64,000 nucleotides of DNA from Pseudomonas sp. MIACH (GTDB taxonomy: Bacteria; Pseudomonadota; Gammaproteobacteria; Pseudomonadales; Pseudomonadaceae), in NCBI RefSeq assembly GCF_001269925.1, contig NZ_LHVO01000002.1:372001-436000 (forward strand). Reading direction: 5' to 3'. The notes beneath the pieces were generated by a model. The model was not told where the DNA came from. It was given only the letters and a program-made list of their open reading frames with translations, and did no database searches. The translations under genes and the position numbers were made by a program. Within the stretch, counting starts at the first letter, position 1. Each line of letters opens with the position of its first letter. Shown here one piece after another: positions 8,681-18,871 of this stretch.

Positions 8681-9466
8681 TCAAAGATCGGCGGGCAGCG
8701 GCTCTTTCAGCCATTGCATCGCGTTCTTTTCCAGGCTGCCGTCAGCTTTGGCCGCGACCAGGATCTGGTTGACCTTCTCCAGCAGCGCCGGCTCGTTCTT
8801 GTTCACGCCCACGTAGACCGGCGAGTCCTTGAGTTTCACTTTCAGTGCCGGCACGCGTTTCGGGTTGCGTTCGCTGATCGCCACCATCACCACGTTGCCG
8901 CTGGCGATCAGGTCGACCTGGCCGGCCAGGTAGGCAGCGATGGTGGAGTTGTTGTCTTCGAAGCGCTTGATGGTGGCTTCCTTGGGCGCTACGGCGGTCA
9001 GCTCGATGTCCTCGATGGCGCCACGGGTCACGCTGATGGTCTTGCCCTTGAGGTCGTCGGTGCTGCTGATGGCGGCGTCAGGCGGGCCGAATACGGCCAG
9101 GTAGAACGGTGCGTAGGCTTTGGAGAAATCGATGACCTTTTCGCGCTCGGGGTTCTTGCCCAGGCTGGAGATCACCAGGTCGACCTTGCCGGTGGTGAGG
9201 AAGGGGATGCGGTTGGTGCTGTTGACCGGGGTCAGTTCCAGTTTGACCTTGAGCTGGTCGGCCAGCAGCTTGGCGGTGTCGATGTCCAGGCCGCGGGGCT
9301 TCATGTCGGGGCCGACCGAGCCAAACGGCGGGAAGTCCTGGGGCACGGCGACCTTGAGGGTGCCACGGGCGACGATATCGTCCAGACCGTTGGCCTGGGC
9401 GGGTGCCTGGCTCAGCATCAGGCTGGCAAACAGGGCAGTGAGCAGGGCGCTGTAGCGCTTGGTCAT
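8681..9466 (-). CDS. Amino-acid ABC transporter periplasmic binding protein
   Basis: Captures the amino acid in the periplasm and presents it to the permeases. 261 residues; the start at 9464-9466 has GGAGAGT upstream and begins a signal peptide MTKRYSALLTALFASLMLS ending APAQA. The type-3 solute-binding fold shows GTLKVAVPQDFPPFGS at the mature N-terminus, then RGLDIDTAKLLADQL, VDLVISSLGKNPEREK and a C-terminal MQWLKEPLP. First gene of the operon and divergent from the GntR-type regulator, which is a good candidate for its controller. Ligand not assignable; the family includes glutamine, arginine, cystine and aspartate/glutamate binders. Confidence 0.93.
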   Translation of the reverse strand: MTKRYSALLTALFASLMLSQAPAQANGLDDIVARGTLKVAVPQDFPPFGSVGPDMKPRGLDIDTAKLLADQLKVKLELTPVNSTNRIPFLTTGKVDLVISSLGKNPEREKVIDFSKAYAPFYLAVFGPPDAAISSTDDLKGKTISVTRGAIEDIELTAVAPKEATIKRFEDNNSTIAAYLAGQVDLIASGNVVMVAISERNPKRVPALKVKLKDSPVYVGVNKNEPALLEKVNQILVAAKADGSLEKNAMQWLKEPLPADL

Positions 9467-9721
9467 GGCAACTCTCCGAGAAGGGCGAAGGAATTTTCTG
9501 GATTTGCTCAGTGCATAGCCCATGCCAGTACGGCTTGGATGGTCTGCGGGGCCGGAGTTTGTTGAGCTGTAGTGGTCTTACTGGTCTGAACAGTGCTGGG
9601 AGTTTTCGCACCCTTTTCGAGCGTCGGTAAAACCCCGCGAGCCCCTTTGGGGCGTGGCTTGCCGTGGGCCACGAATAGCTTTACAACTGGCCGCTCTGTT
9701 GACGCGAACCTCGAGTTTTTT

Positions 9722-10417
9722 ATGAATTCCATCGCCCAAGCCGTACCGGAAGCGGCCCTGCAGGCCATCCGCAAACTGATCAAGGAGCAGGGCTTTGGGC
9801 CAGGCGATGCACTGCCCTCCCAGCGCGACTTGGCGCTGCAGTTGGGCGTGAGCCGGGCATCGTTGCGTGAGGCGCTGTCGTCCTTGAGCGCTTTGGGTGT
9901 GGTCAGTGTGCAGCCGGGCAAAGGCGTGTTCGTGCAGACGGCGGATGACGCGCCGGGCTTTGCCTGGCCTTTCGCAGCCCAGGCCACGCCGCTGGATATC
10001 TTCCAGTTGCGCTATGCGCTGGAGGGATTTGCGGCGGGGTTGGCGGCGGTCACGCTGACGATCGATGAGCTGGACAGCCTGGAAGACAACGTCGAAGCGA
10101 TGCGCAAGGTGCTCAAGGCCGGCGACTTCGAAGCGGCCGCACGGCTGGACTTCGAATTTCACCAGCGCATCCTGCTGGCCAGCGGCAACCAGGCGATGGT
10201 GAGCATCCTGAGTGCCAGTGCCGAGGTGTTTCTGGAAAGCCAGAAACTACCGTTCATCCGGCCGGAGCGGGCCATGGAAACCTGGCAGGAACATCGCAAG
10301 ATCCTGCGGGCCCTGGCCCGGCGTGCCAGTGCGTCGGCGCAGAAAACCATGCAGGAGCATGTACGCTATGCGGCATTGCGCACGGGAATCGCCTTTGTGA
10401 CTCCCGTTACGCCGTGA
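9722..10417 (+). CDS. FadR-subfamily GntR transcriptional regulator
   Basis: 231 residues. The N-terminal winged helix-turn-helix is clear: ALQAIRKLIKEQGFGPGDAL, then PSQRDLALQLGVSRASLREAL (about 37-57) and a wing PGKGVFVQ. The C-terminal part is an all-helical FCD domain with the DFEFHQRILLASGN metal/ligand-site pattern near residues 140-155. The frame is open upstream, but the ATG at 9722 gives the standard N-terminus. It is divergent from the amino-acid importer across a 255-base gap, so local control of that operon is the simplest guess. The gap contains a direct repeat of TGGTCT near 9573-9587 that could be part of an operator. Confidence 0.88.
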   Translation: MNSIAQAVPEAALQAIRKLIKEQGFGPGDALPSQRDLALQLGVSRASLREALSSLSALGVVSVQPGKGVFVQTADDAPGFAWPFAAQATPLDIFQLRYALEGFAAGLAAVTLTIDELDSLEDNVEAMRKVLKAGDFEAAARLDFEFHQRILLASGNQAMVSILSASAEVFLESQKLPFIRPERAMETWQEHRKILRALARRASASAQKTMQEHVRYAALRTGIAFVTPVTP

Positions 10418-10437
10418 GTTGGGTTATACCCAAACTC
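10416..10437. repeat. Imperfect palindrome after the GntR-family gene
   Basis: GAGTTGGGT and ACCCAAACTC form a hairpin with one bulge immediately after the regulator stop codon. No T-run follows, so it is not a standard intrinsic terminator, though it may protect the 3' end. Confidence 0.35.
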
Positions 10438-10538
10438 ATGCGCCATCATAGGAAGACTCAATCAGAGGCGGCTTCCTGAACGGGGGAAGGGCGGCTATGA
10501 TGGGCAACGTTTTTTTTGCTTACAATCCGGAGACATCC

Positions 10539-10868
10539 ATGAGCAACGATCTTATCAAGCACGTCACCGACGCGACCTTTGAGGCCGAAGTACTCAAGGC
10601 TGCTGGCCCGGTGCTGGTTGACTACTGGGCTGAATGGTGTGGCCCTTGCAAAATGATCGCTCCGGTCCTGGACGACATTGCAACCGCCTACGAAGGCAAA
10701 CTGACCATTGCCAAGCTGAACATCGACGACAACCAGGAAACCCCGGCCAAGCATGGCGTGCGCGGTATTCCTACGTTGATGCTGTTCAAGAACGGCAACG
10801 TCGAAGCCACTAAGGTGGGCGCGCTGTCGAAGTCTCAGCTGCAAGCTTTCCTCGACGCGAACATCTAA
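10539..10868 (+). CDS. trxA: Thioredoxin 1
   Basis: Small cytoplasmic dithiol-disulfide oxidoreductase that supplies electrons to ribonucleotide reductase, PAPS reductase and peroxiredoxins. 109 residues, the normal length. The active site WCGPCK is at residues 33-38 and the cis-proline loop is GIPTLMLF. The ATG at 10539 with CGGAGAC upstream is preferred to earlier in-frame starts and gives the standard [11 protein letters not shown] start. A strong terminator follows, so it is largely independent of rho. Confidence 0.98.
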   Translation: MSNDLIKHVTDATFEAEVLKAAGPVLVDYWAEWCGPCKMIAPVLDDIATAYEGKLTIAKLNIDDNQETPAKHGVRGIPTLMLFKNGNVEATKVGALSKSQLQAFLDANI

Positions 10869-10882
10869 GCGTCGTCAAAAAG

Positions 10883-10906
10883 GCCCCGCAAATTGCGGGG
10901 CTTTTT
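10883..10906 (+). terminator. Intrinsic terminator of trxA
   Basis: GCCCCGCA (10883-10890) pairs with TGCGGGGC (10894-10901) and is followed by TTTTT. It lies 14 bases after the trxA stop. Confidence 0.93.
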
Positions 10907-11049
10907 CGTGAAACAGGGCTAGACGCTCCGAAACTCAGGTGGTACATTCGGCCCCGCACTGGTTTCTCCACTGCCCCCTGCAAGCCGTCGCCGACGCATT
11001 CCTTTTCGATTAGTACGCGATCCTGTCGCCTTCTCTGCGGCGCGGCCTC

Positions 11050-11068
11050 ATTAAGCCAAAAGCTTAAT
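11050..11068 (+). repeat. Small hairpin in the rho leader
   Basis: ATTAAGC (11050-11056) and GCTTAAT (11062-11068) form a 7-bp stem with a five-base loop in the roughly 200-base untranslated region before rho, followed by TTCCCCCC. Rho genes elsewhere are autoregulated by Rho-dependent attenuation in their leaders. That this hairpin takes part is a guess. Confidence 0.35.
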
Positions 11069-11102
11069 TTCCCCCCTCCATAAATGATTACGTCATTCCT
11101 AT

Positions 11103-12362
<1,260 letters not shown>

Positions 12363-12384
12363 TACGACGTTTCAGGTCCGAAAG

Positions 12385-12415
12385 AATGGCGCCTCCAGGG
12401 GCGCCATTTTTTTTT
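12385..12415 (+). terminator. Intrinsic terminator of rho
   Basis: AATGGCGCC (12385-12393) pairs with GGCGCCATT (12400-12408) around a six-base loop, followed by a T-run to 12415. It lies 22 bases after the rho stop. Confidence 0.95.
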
Positions 12416-12518
12416 GCGCGTTTTTTAAGCCTGTTCCTGACCCAAATGCGCCGCGATAAGCTGCCAGCCGCCCTCAGAGCAGGTAGGATGTACGCCTATT
12501 TTACGGGTGGCATGGTTA

Positions 12519-13985
12519 ATGAAATTCAAGGATCTTCGGGATTTCGTGCAGCAACTTGAGCAGCGCGGAGAGTTGAAACGTATCCAGATGCCGATCTCCC
12601 CGGTACTGGAAATGACTGAGATTTGCGACCGCACCTTGCGCAACAAGGGCCCGGCGCTGCTGTTCGAGAACCCGACCGGCTATGACATTCCGGTACTCGG
12701 CAACCTGTTCGGCACCCCCGAGCGCGTGGCCTTTGGCATGGGCGCCGAGGCGGTCAGCGAATTGCGCGAGATCGGCAAGCTGCTGGCGTTCCTCAAGGAG
12801 CCCGAGCCGCCCAAGGGCCTGAAGGATGCCTGGTCGAAGCTGCCGATCTTCCGCAAGATCATTGCCATGGCACCCAAGGTGGTCAAGGACGCGGTATGCC
12901 AGGAAGTGGTCATCGAAGGCGATGATGTCGATCTGGCCATGCTGCCGGTGCAGACCTGCTGGCCCGGCGATGTTGGTCCGCTGATCACCTGGGGCCTGAC
13001 CGTCACCAAAGGCCCGAACAAAGACCGCCAGAACCTCGGTATCTATCGCCAGCAAGTGATCGGCCGCAACAAGGTGATCATGCGTTGGCTGAGCCACCGT
13101 GGCGGTGCCTTGGACTTCCGTGAATGGTGCGAGAAGCACCCCGGCAAGCCGTTCCCGGTGTCTGTGGCCCTGGGCGCCGACCCTGCGACCATCCTCGGCG
13201 CCGTTACCCCGGTGCCCGACAGCCTGTCCGAATACGCCTTCGCCGGCCTGTTGCGTGGCAACCGCACCGAACTGGTGAAGTGCCGTGGCAATGACCTGCA
13301 AGTGCCGGCCACCGCTGAAATCATCCTCGAAGGCGTGATTCACCCCGGCGAGATGGCCGATGAAGGCCCGTACGGCGACCACACCGGCTATTACAACGAA
13401 GTCGACAGCTTCCCGGTGTTTACCGTCGAGCGCATCACCCATCGGATCAAGCCGATCTACCACAGCACCTACACCGGCCGTCCGCCAGATGAGCCGGCGA
13501 TTCTGGGGGTGGCGCTGAACGAAGTGTTCGTGCCGATCCTGCAAAAGCAATTCCCGGAAATCACCGACTTCTACCTGCCGCCGGAAGGCTGCTCGTATCG
13601 CATGGCTATCGTGACCATGAAGAAGTCGTACCCGGGCCATGCCAAGCGGGTCATGCTGGGTGTGTGGTCGTTTTTGCGACAGTTCATGTACACCAAGTTC
13701 GTTATCGTTACCGACGACGACATCAATGCCCGGGACTGGAACGATGTGATCTGGGCCATCACCACGCGCATGGACCCCAAGCGCGACACGGTGATGATCG
13801 ACAACACGCCGATCGACTACCTCGACTTCGCGTCGCCGGTGTCGGGCCTGGGCTCGAAGATGGGCCTGGATGCCACCCACAAATGGCCGGGTGAAACGAC
13901 CCGCGAGTGGGGCCGGGTGATCGTCAAGGATGAGGCCGTCACGGCACGTGTCGATGCGATCTGGAAAGAATTGGGAATAGATTGA
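12519..13985 (+). CDS. ubiD: 4-hydroxy-3-polyprenylbenzoate decarboxylase UbiD
   Basis: Prenylated-FMN-dependent decarboxylase of ubiquinone biosynthesis; needs UbiX, which is not in this window. 488 residues, as expected. The N-terminus [20 protein letters not shown] is typical, and the active-site region carries [19 protein letters not shown] sequence ([16 protein letters not shown]) with the conserved E/D residues. A GTG four codons upstream is possible, but the ATG at 12519 matches the family. The stop codon shares a base with the next start (TGATG), so the downstream reductase is translationally coupled. Confidence 0.97.
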   Translation: MKFKDLRDFVQQLEQRGELKRIQMPISPVLEMTEICDRTLRNKGPALLFENPTGYDIPVLGNLFGTPERVAFGMGAEAVSELREIGKLLAFLKEPEPPKGLKDAWSKLPIFRKIIAMAPKVVKDAVCQEVVIEGDDVDLAMLPVQTCWPGDVGPLITWGLTVTKGPNKDRQNLGIYRQQVIGRNKVIMRWLSHRGGALDFREWCEKHPGKPFPVSVALGADPATILGAVTPVPDSLSEYAFAGLLRGNRTELVKCRGNDLQVPATAEIILEGVIHPGEMADEGPYGDHTGYYNEVDSFPVFTVERITHRIKPIYHSTYTGRPPDEPAILGVALNEVFVPILQKQFPEITDFYLPPEGCSYRMAIVTMKKSYPGHAKRVMLGVWSFLRQFMYTKFVIVTDDDINARDWNDVIWAITTRMDPKRDTVMIDNTPIDYLDFASPVSGLGSKMGLDATHKWPGETTREWGRVIVKDEAVTARVDAIWKELGID

Positions 13986-14953
13986 TGCGTGTAACCCTGC
14001 AACCTTCCGGCGCCGTGCTGGAGCTGGAACCCGGCGAGCGAATCCTCGAAGGCGCGCGCCGCCTGGGCTACGAGTGCCCCCAGGCGTGCCGCAATGGCGT
14101 GTGCCACGTGTGCGCCGCACTGCTGGTGGAAGGCCGGGTGCAGCAAGCCGGTGAAGTGCGCGATCACGGTGAGTTCTACACCTGCATCGCCGAGCCGCTG
14201 GAAGATTGCATCGTGTTGTGGGATGGCGTGCTGGCGCCGGGAGAGTTGCCGTTGCGCAAGTTGTCGTGCCAATTGAGTGAGTGCGTGGAAGTGGGCGGCG
14301 ATGTGTGGCGCGTGCGCCTGCGGGCCCCGGCCGGCAAGGCGGTGCGTTACCACGCCGGGCAATACCTGATGATCGAGCGGGAGAATGGCGAGAAATCGGC
14401 GTTTTCCCTGGCCTCTGCGCCCCACGCCGGTCGCGAGTTGGAACTGCATGTACTGGCCCGTGAGGACAGCGCGCGCAACTTGCTCGAGCAATTGCAGCGC
14501 AACCAGATGGCGCGCATCGAGCTGCCATTTGGCGACACCCACCTGGCCGAGCTGCCGGACGGGCCATTGGTGCTGATCGCTGCCGGCACCGGCATGGCGC
14601 AGATGCACAGCCTGATCGAGCATTGCCGCGCTTCCGGCTTCAAGCACTCGGTGCACCTGTACTGGGGTGTGCGGCGCCCGGAAGATTTCTACGAGATCGA
14701 GCACTGGGACCAATGGCGGCAACTGCCCAACCTGTTCCTGCACAAGGTGGTCAGTGACCTGTGCGGCTGGGAAGGACGCTGCGGCCTGCTGCATGAAGCG
14801 GTGTGCGAAGACATTGCCGACCTCAAGGCGGTGCATGTCTACGCCAGCGGTTCACCGGCGATGATCTACGGCACGCTGGATGCGTTGGTCGACGCCGGCA
14901 TGGACGCGCACCAGATGCGCGCCGACGTATTCGCCTACGCCCCGCGGCCCTAA
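13985..14953 (+). CDS. Ferredoxin/flavin reductase (CDP-6-deoxyglucoseen reductase type)
   Basis: 322 residues. An N-terminal 2Fe-2S ferredoxin domain has cysteines 35, 40, 43 and 67 (ACRNGVCHVC ... YTC). An FAD-binding barrel follows (HAGQYLMIE, then SAFSLASAPH), and then an NAD(P)-binding domain with IAAGTGMAQMHSL. Proteins like this are usually labelled CDP-6-deoxy-delta-3,4-glucoseen reductase. Coupling to ubiD by a TGATG overlap suggests an electron-transfer role linked to quinone or flavin metabolism rather than sugar biosynthesis; that is inference. Confidence 0.88.
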   Translation: MRVTLQPSGAVLELEPGERILEGARRLGYECPQACRNGVCHVCAALLVEGRVQQAGEVRDHGEFYTCIAEPLEDCIVLWDGVLAPGELPLRKLSCQLSECVEVGGDVWRVRLRAPAGKAVRYHAGQYLMIERENGEKSAFSLASAPHAGRELELHVLAREDSARNLLEQLQRNQMARIELPFGDTHLAELPDGPLVLIAAGTGMAQMHSLIEHCRASGFKHSVHLYWGVRRPEDFYEIEHWDQWRQLPNLFLHKVVSDLCGWEGRCGLLHEAVCEDIADLKAVHVYASGSPAMIYGTLDALVDAGMDAHQMRADVFAYAPRP

Positions 14954-14964
14954 AGCGATCAACG

Positions 14965-14990
14965 TGTGGGGGGCAGCTTGCTCCCCCTGC
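14965..14990. repeat. REP-like palindrome between convergent genes
   Basis: A GGGGG...CAGCTTGCTCCCCC hairpin resembling the Pseudomonas REP core fills the 37-base gap between the reductase and the convergent PagP-like gene. It may act as a bidirectional barrier. Confidence 0.55.
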
Positions 14991-15473
14991 TCAGAATCGT
15001 ACTCCGGTCGTCACCATCGCCGCATTGAACCCCAGCAGCACCAACTCCGCTGCAACCGGCCCGTAATGGGTGCCTACCGACGGAATGATCACCGGCGCCA
15101 CGCCGAAACGGTTCAGGGGGATCTTGTCGCGGTATTTGCCGCGATAGCCCTGGATCGCGCCGCCTGTGACTTTCAGGTACACCGCAGAATCGTTCAGGTC
15201 ATAGCGTTTGCCTGCATAGGCGTAGTACGAGCGCTGACGGAACGAGTTGCGAAATGTCGCTCCGCCATACACCAATCCTGACGCCTCATTGCGCTCCAGG
15301 CCGATCAGGCCCTGGTTGTTGTTGTGATCTTTATCCGGTGCGAAGTGCCGGGTATAGACGCTGGTCTGCGCGTACCAGAAGCCTTTTTCGTCATCGGCAG
15401 TTGGGGTCTCGCCAGCCAGTGCGGTGGTGGCCTGTGCCAGGAATAGCAGGCCCGGCAGTCGAAATTTCTTCAT
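14991..15473 (-). CDS. PagP-like outer-membrane beta-barrel protein
   Basis: 160 residues with a signal peptide ending ALA. It can be lined up by eye with E. coli PagP, the lipid A palmitoyltransferase: Y-x-TRHFAPDKD matches the TWHARFAYDKE region, GLIGLERN matches GGFGLSR, FRNSF matches FKDSW, VIIPSVGTHYGPV matches VLLPLASVGYGPV, and both end in an aromatic-x-F. The PagP catalytic His and Ser correspond to His43 and Ser77; the Asp position is Asn76. It would sit in the outer membrane and act on lipid A or phospholipids. GAGGT precedes the ATG. Similar proteins carry the misleading label sn-glycerol-3-phosphate transporter in some annotations. Function is inferred; the fold assignment is fairly strong. 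Confidence 0.7.
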   Translation of the reverse strand: MKKFRLPGLLFLAQATTALAGETPTADDEKGFWYAQTSVYTRHFAPDKDHNNNQGLIGLERNEASGLVYGGATFRNSFRQRSYYAYAGKRYDLNDSAVYLKVTGGAIQGYRGKYRDKIPLNRFGVAPVIIPSVGTHYGPVAAELVLLGFNAAMVTTGVRF

Positions 15474-15802
15474 GGTGCGACCTCGATAGTCGGTTTGATG
15501 GGCGGCTAGGTGGGTCGTGAATGTGCGCGCTATTTTGACGGCATGGCGTGCTCCCAGGCTGAACCGGGGCTGAAAGTAGCCGGATTGCCGTGTGCAATTC
15601 TGACGAAAGGGGTCTCGGGCTTATGCATTCGCTTATGCTTTAAAGGTATTTAATTTGTTGCGTAAATATCTTTAGGCTATATCTCAACGGACTACCGATT
15701 TTCTTCCAATAACCATTAACTGACCGCCACCGCCCGCCAGCCGGATCGATCTTACGCACTCAGAACACTGACGTTCTGATGTTTGATTCAAAGGGGAGCG
15801 GT
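15474..15802. other. Divergent promoter region, PagP-like / TonB receptor
   Basis: About 330 bases without a gene, AT-rich between 15620 and 15720. It holds a 12-bp inverted repeat (separate entry) and two GCTTATGC words 12 bases apart at 15619-15638. I see no recognisable Fur box. Confidence 0.6.
15641..15674. promoter_or_regulatory. Inverted repeat, candidate operator
   Basis: TAAAGGTATTTA (15641-15652) and TAAATATCTTTA (15663-15674) are inverted copies matching at 11 of 12 positions around a ten-base spacer. The site lies 129 bases before the TonB-receptor start and 168 before the PagP-like start. A regulator site is the likely role; the regulator is unknown. Confidence 0.45.
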
Positions 15803-18190
15803 ATGGGGAGCTACACGCAACACGCGTTGTACACAGCGATTTTGTCGGCCAATTTGCTCGCCGCTGTGGGATTCAATCCAGTCTTTGCGGACGAAACGTC
15901 TGCCACCGATGCACCCAAACTCGACACCGTGATCGTCACCGGCACCCGCGCCCAGGAGCGTACCGCCAGTGCTTCGCTGTCACCGATTGATGTGATTTCC
16001 GGTGATAGCCTGCGCAGCACGGGCTCTGATGAGTTGGGGGCGGTGCTGGCGCGCCTGATTCCGTCGATCAACTTCCCGCGCCCAAGCCTGGTGGATGGCG
16101 CCGAGCTGGTGCGCCCTGCGCAGTTGCGCGGCCTGTCACCCGATCAGGTGCTGGTGCTGGTCAACGGCAAGCGCCGCCACACCAGTGCCTTCGTCAACCT
16201 GGGCGGCGCGGTGGGCCGGGGGTCGGCACCGGCGGACCTGAATGCGATCCCGCTGTCGGCGGTGGACCATATCGAAGTGCTGCGTGACGGTGCTTCCGCG
16301 CGCTACGGCTCGGATGCGATTGCCGGGGTGATCAATGTGATCCTCAAGCACGCCGACCATGGCGGATCGATCTCCACCAAGTTCGGCGAATACAAGAAAG
16401 GCGACGGTATCCAGCGCAACGTCAGCGGCAACACCGGCCTGGCATTGGGCGACAACGGCTTTATCAACCTGTCGGCCGAAGGGGCGGACAACGACTACAC
16501 CAACCGCGCCGGGGATGACTACCGCACGGGCAGCATCGGCTCTACGACCTATGGCCAGCGCGTGTTTCGCCAGGGTGAGCCGGCCACCAATGAAGGCAAA
16601 TTCCAGTTCAACTCCGAATATGCCTTCAACGATGCGGCCGAGTTCTACACCTTCGGCGGCTACAGCAAGCGGCGCGGCGAGACGGCGGCGTTCTACCGGG
16701 CGAGCAATGCGTCCAACAACATCCCGGCGCTCAACCCCAACGGTTACCTGCCGCTGATCAAGGGCAACCTTGAAGATACGTCGTTGGTGGTGGGCCTGCG
16801 TGGCTTGCTGGGGTACGACTGGCATTACGACCTGTCGGCCAACTACGGCAAGAACCAGTACGCACTCAGCACCGAAACCATCAACACCTCCCTGGGCCTG
16901 GCCACGCCGCGCAAGTTCGACAACGGCACCCTGAGCAACGACCAGAAGCAAGTCAGCCTGGACCTGTCCCGCGAGTTCGATGTGGGTTGGCTGCCTTACC
17001 CGGTGTCCGTGGCGTTTGGCGGTGAATACCTGCACCAGGGTTATGAAATCGAGGCGGGCGAGCCGGCCTCCTACTTTCAGACCGGCAGTTCCGGACTGGG
17101 TGGTTTCCGTGATGCGGATGCCGGCACCAGCACACGGCATAACTGGGCCCAGTACCTGGACCTGGAAACCAACTTCACCGAAAAACTCAGCGCCTCGGCC
17201 GCCGTGCGCCATGAGGACTACAGCGATTTCGGCTCCAATGTCAGCGGCTCGCTGTCGGCCCGTTATGACTTCACCCCGCAGGTGGCCTTGCGCGGCAGCG
17301 TTTCCAACGGTTTCCGCGCACCGTCCCTGGCCCAGCAGAACTTTGCCTACACCTCATCGCAACTGATCGGCAGCACCATCCAGGAAGCTGGCACCTTCCC
17401 GGCCAACAGCCAGGTCGCGCGTTTGCTCGGTGCCGAAGACCTCAAGGCCGAAAAATCGCGCAATTACAGCCTTGGCCTGGTGCTGGAGCCGGCCGATGAC
17501 CTGACGGTGACGGTGGACGTGTACCGCATCGACATCCGGGACCGTATCAGCCTGTCGTCCAACCTCGGCATAAACGCGGCGACGCGCGCCTATTTGCAGG
17601 CCAACGGGGTTGGCAATATCGACTACACCACCGCCCGCTACTTCACCAATGCCACCGATACCAGCACCGACGGCGTCGACCTGGTCGCCAACTATCGCTA
17701 TCAGTTCGATAACGGCATCCGCTGGAACAGCACCGTGGGCTACAACTACAACCACACCAAGGTGACGGACGTGAAGGCCAACCCGGCCATCCTCGACAGC
17801 CTGGGCGCGAACCTGGTGCGCGTGGACCGCCGCGAGCGCATCGGTTTGCTGGGCGATACCACGCCGCAGCACAAGCTGAGCCTGGGTAACGACTTCACTT
17901 ACGGCCATTGGGCGCTGCACAGCAACCTGGTGCGCTATGGTGAATTCACCAGTTACCAGGCGGACAAGGTCAATGACCAGACCTTTAAGGCCGCCTGGGT
18001 GCTGGACCTGTCGGCGGATTACAAGCTGAAGAACTGGACCTTCACCCTGGGCGGCGACAACGTCACCGATAAATACCCGGAGAAGGTCAACGCCTTCGCC
18101 AGCAGTGGTGGCAATTTGGCCTATAGCACTTTTTCGCCGTACGGTTACAGCGGCGCGTTTTATTACGGTAAAGTTGCTTACAACTGGTAA
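15803..18190 (+). CDS. TonB-dependent outer-membrane receptor
   Basis: Energised outer-membrane transporter for a siderophore, cobamide or other large substrate. 795 residues. The ATG at 15803 has AAGGGGAG upstream and is preferred to the in-frame ATG at 15779. A signal peptide ends VFA; LDTVIVTGTRAQERT is a TonB-box/plug start; the plug carries VRPAQLRGLSPDQVLVLVNG and VLRDGASARYGSDAIAGVIN. The 22-strand barrel ends in YYGKVAYNW with a terminal aromatic. The family resemblance is to heme/vitamin-type receptors, but ligand cannot be assigned. It is followed after 27 bases by the ChaC-like gene. Confidence 0.92.
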   Translation: MGSYTQHALYTAILSANLLAAVGFNPVFADETSATDAPKLDTVIVTGTRAQERTASASLSPIDVISGDSLRSTGSDELGAVLARLIPSINFPRPSLVDGAELVRPAQLRGLSPDQVLVLVNGKRRHTSAFVNLGGAVGRGSAPADLNAIPLSAVDHIEVLRDGASARYGSDAIAGVINVILKHADHGGSISTKFGEYKKGDGIQRNVSGNTGLALGDNGFINLSAEGADNDYTNRAGDDYRTGSIGSTTYGQRVFRQGEPATNEGKFQFNSEYAFNDAAEFYTFGGYSKRRGETAAFYRASNASNNIPALNPNGYLPLIKGNLEDTSLVVGLRGLLGYDWHYDLSANYGKNQYALSTETINTSLGLATPRKFDNGTLSNDQKQVSLDLSREFDVGWLPYPVSVAFGGEYLHQGYEIEAGEPASYFQTGSSGLGGFRDADAGTSTRHNWAQYLDLETNFTEKLSASAAVRHEDYSDFGSNVSGSLSARYDFTPQVALRGSVSNGFRAPSLAQQNFAYTSSQLIGSTIQEAGTFPANSQVARLLGAEDLKAEKSRNYSLGLVLEPADDLTVTVDVYRIDIRDRISLSSNLGINAATRAYLQANGVGNIDYTTARYFTNATDTSTDGVDLVANYRYQFDNGIRWNSTVGYNYNHTKVTDVKANPAILDSLGANLVRVDRRERIGLLGDTTPQHKLSLGNDFTYGHWALHSNLVRYGEFTSYQADKVNDQTFKAAWVLDLSADYKLKNWTFTLGGDNVTDKYPEKVNAFASSGGNLAYSTFSPYGYSGAFYYGKVAYNW

Positions 18191-18217
18191 CACACAGGAG
18201 GCGCACCGCTTTTCGCC

Positions 18218-18871
18218 ATGACCGCCATTGAAACCGATCTTTTGCAATTGGCTTACCCTCCGCGGCTCGATCTTGGGCCGCAACTCACTCACGAACAGTT
18301 AATGAGCTCGATGCAGGCCACCATGGGCCGGCACAAGGGTGGGCCGGTCTGGCTATTTGCATATGGTTCGCTGATCTGGCGGCCGGAATGCTCGTCGACC
18401 GAACGGATGCGGGCACGGGTGCACGGTTATCACCGGGGCCTGTACCTGTGGTCCCACGAGCATCGGGGTACGCCGGAATTGCCGGGGCTGGTCTTTGGCC
18501 TGGATCGCGGAGGTTCGTGCAGCGGGTTCGCCTACCGCTTGCCGGAAGATCAACTGGAGGCCTCGCTTTACGCCTTGTGGCAGCGCGAGATGCCTTACCC
18601 GTCCTACCGGCCGCACTGGCTCAGTTGCCGTCTTGAAGATGGCAGTCAGGTACAGGCGTTGGGGTTTGTGTTGGAGCGGCACTTGCCCAGCTACGCCGGC
18701 AACTTGCCCGATATCGTGCTGAACCATGTGCTGCAAAGCGCTTGCGGGCGTTACGGCACTACTCGCGATTACGTCGAGCAGACCGTCAACGCCCTGCGTA
18801 GCCACGCCATGCCAGACAAGAATCTGGAGGCGCGGCTCAAGCGTTGTGCCAAGGATTGCTCAGGCGATTAA
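18218..18871 (+). CDS. ChaC-like gamma-glutamylcyclotransferase
   Basis: Cytoplasmic enzyme of the ChaC/GCG family, which cleaves glutathione to 5-oxoproline and Cys-Gly. 217 residues. [14 protein letters not shown] (about 44-57) is the signature substrate loop, followed by [20 protein letters not shown] and [13 protein letters not shown], the region that carries the catalytic acid in this family. ATG 18218 is used although its AGGAGG is rather far upstream; an ATG at 18302 is a weaker alternative. Probable readthrough from the TonB receptor gene; its 3' end overlaps convergent glpT by four bases. Confidence 0.85.
   Translation: MTAIETDLLQLAYPPRLDLGPQLTHEQLMSSMQATMGRHKGGPVWLFAYGSLIWRPECSSTERMRARVHGYHRGLYLWSHEHRGTPELPGLVFGLDRGGSCSGFAYRLPEDQLEASLYALWQREMPYPSYRPHWLSCRLEDGSQVQALGFVLERHLPSYAGNLPDIVLNHVLQSACGRYGTTRDYVEQTVNALRSHAMPDKNLEARLKRCAKDCSGD

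Noticed and set aside
12516..14567. A long open frame on the minus strand across ubiD and the reductase gene
   Set aside because: It is antisense to two well-supported genes, has low-complexity Arg/Ala/His-rich composition typical of high-GC shadow frames, and has no family motif.
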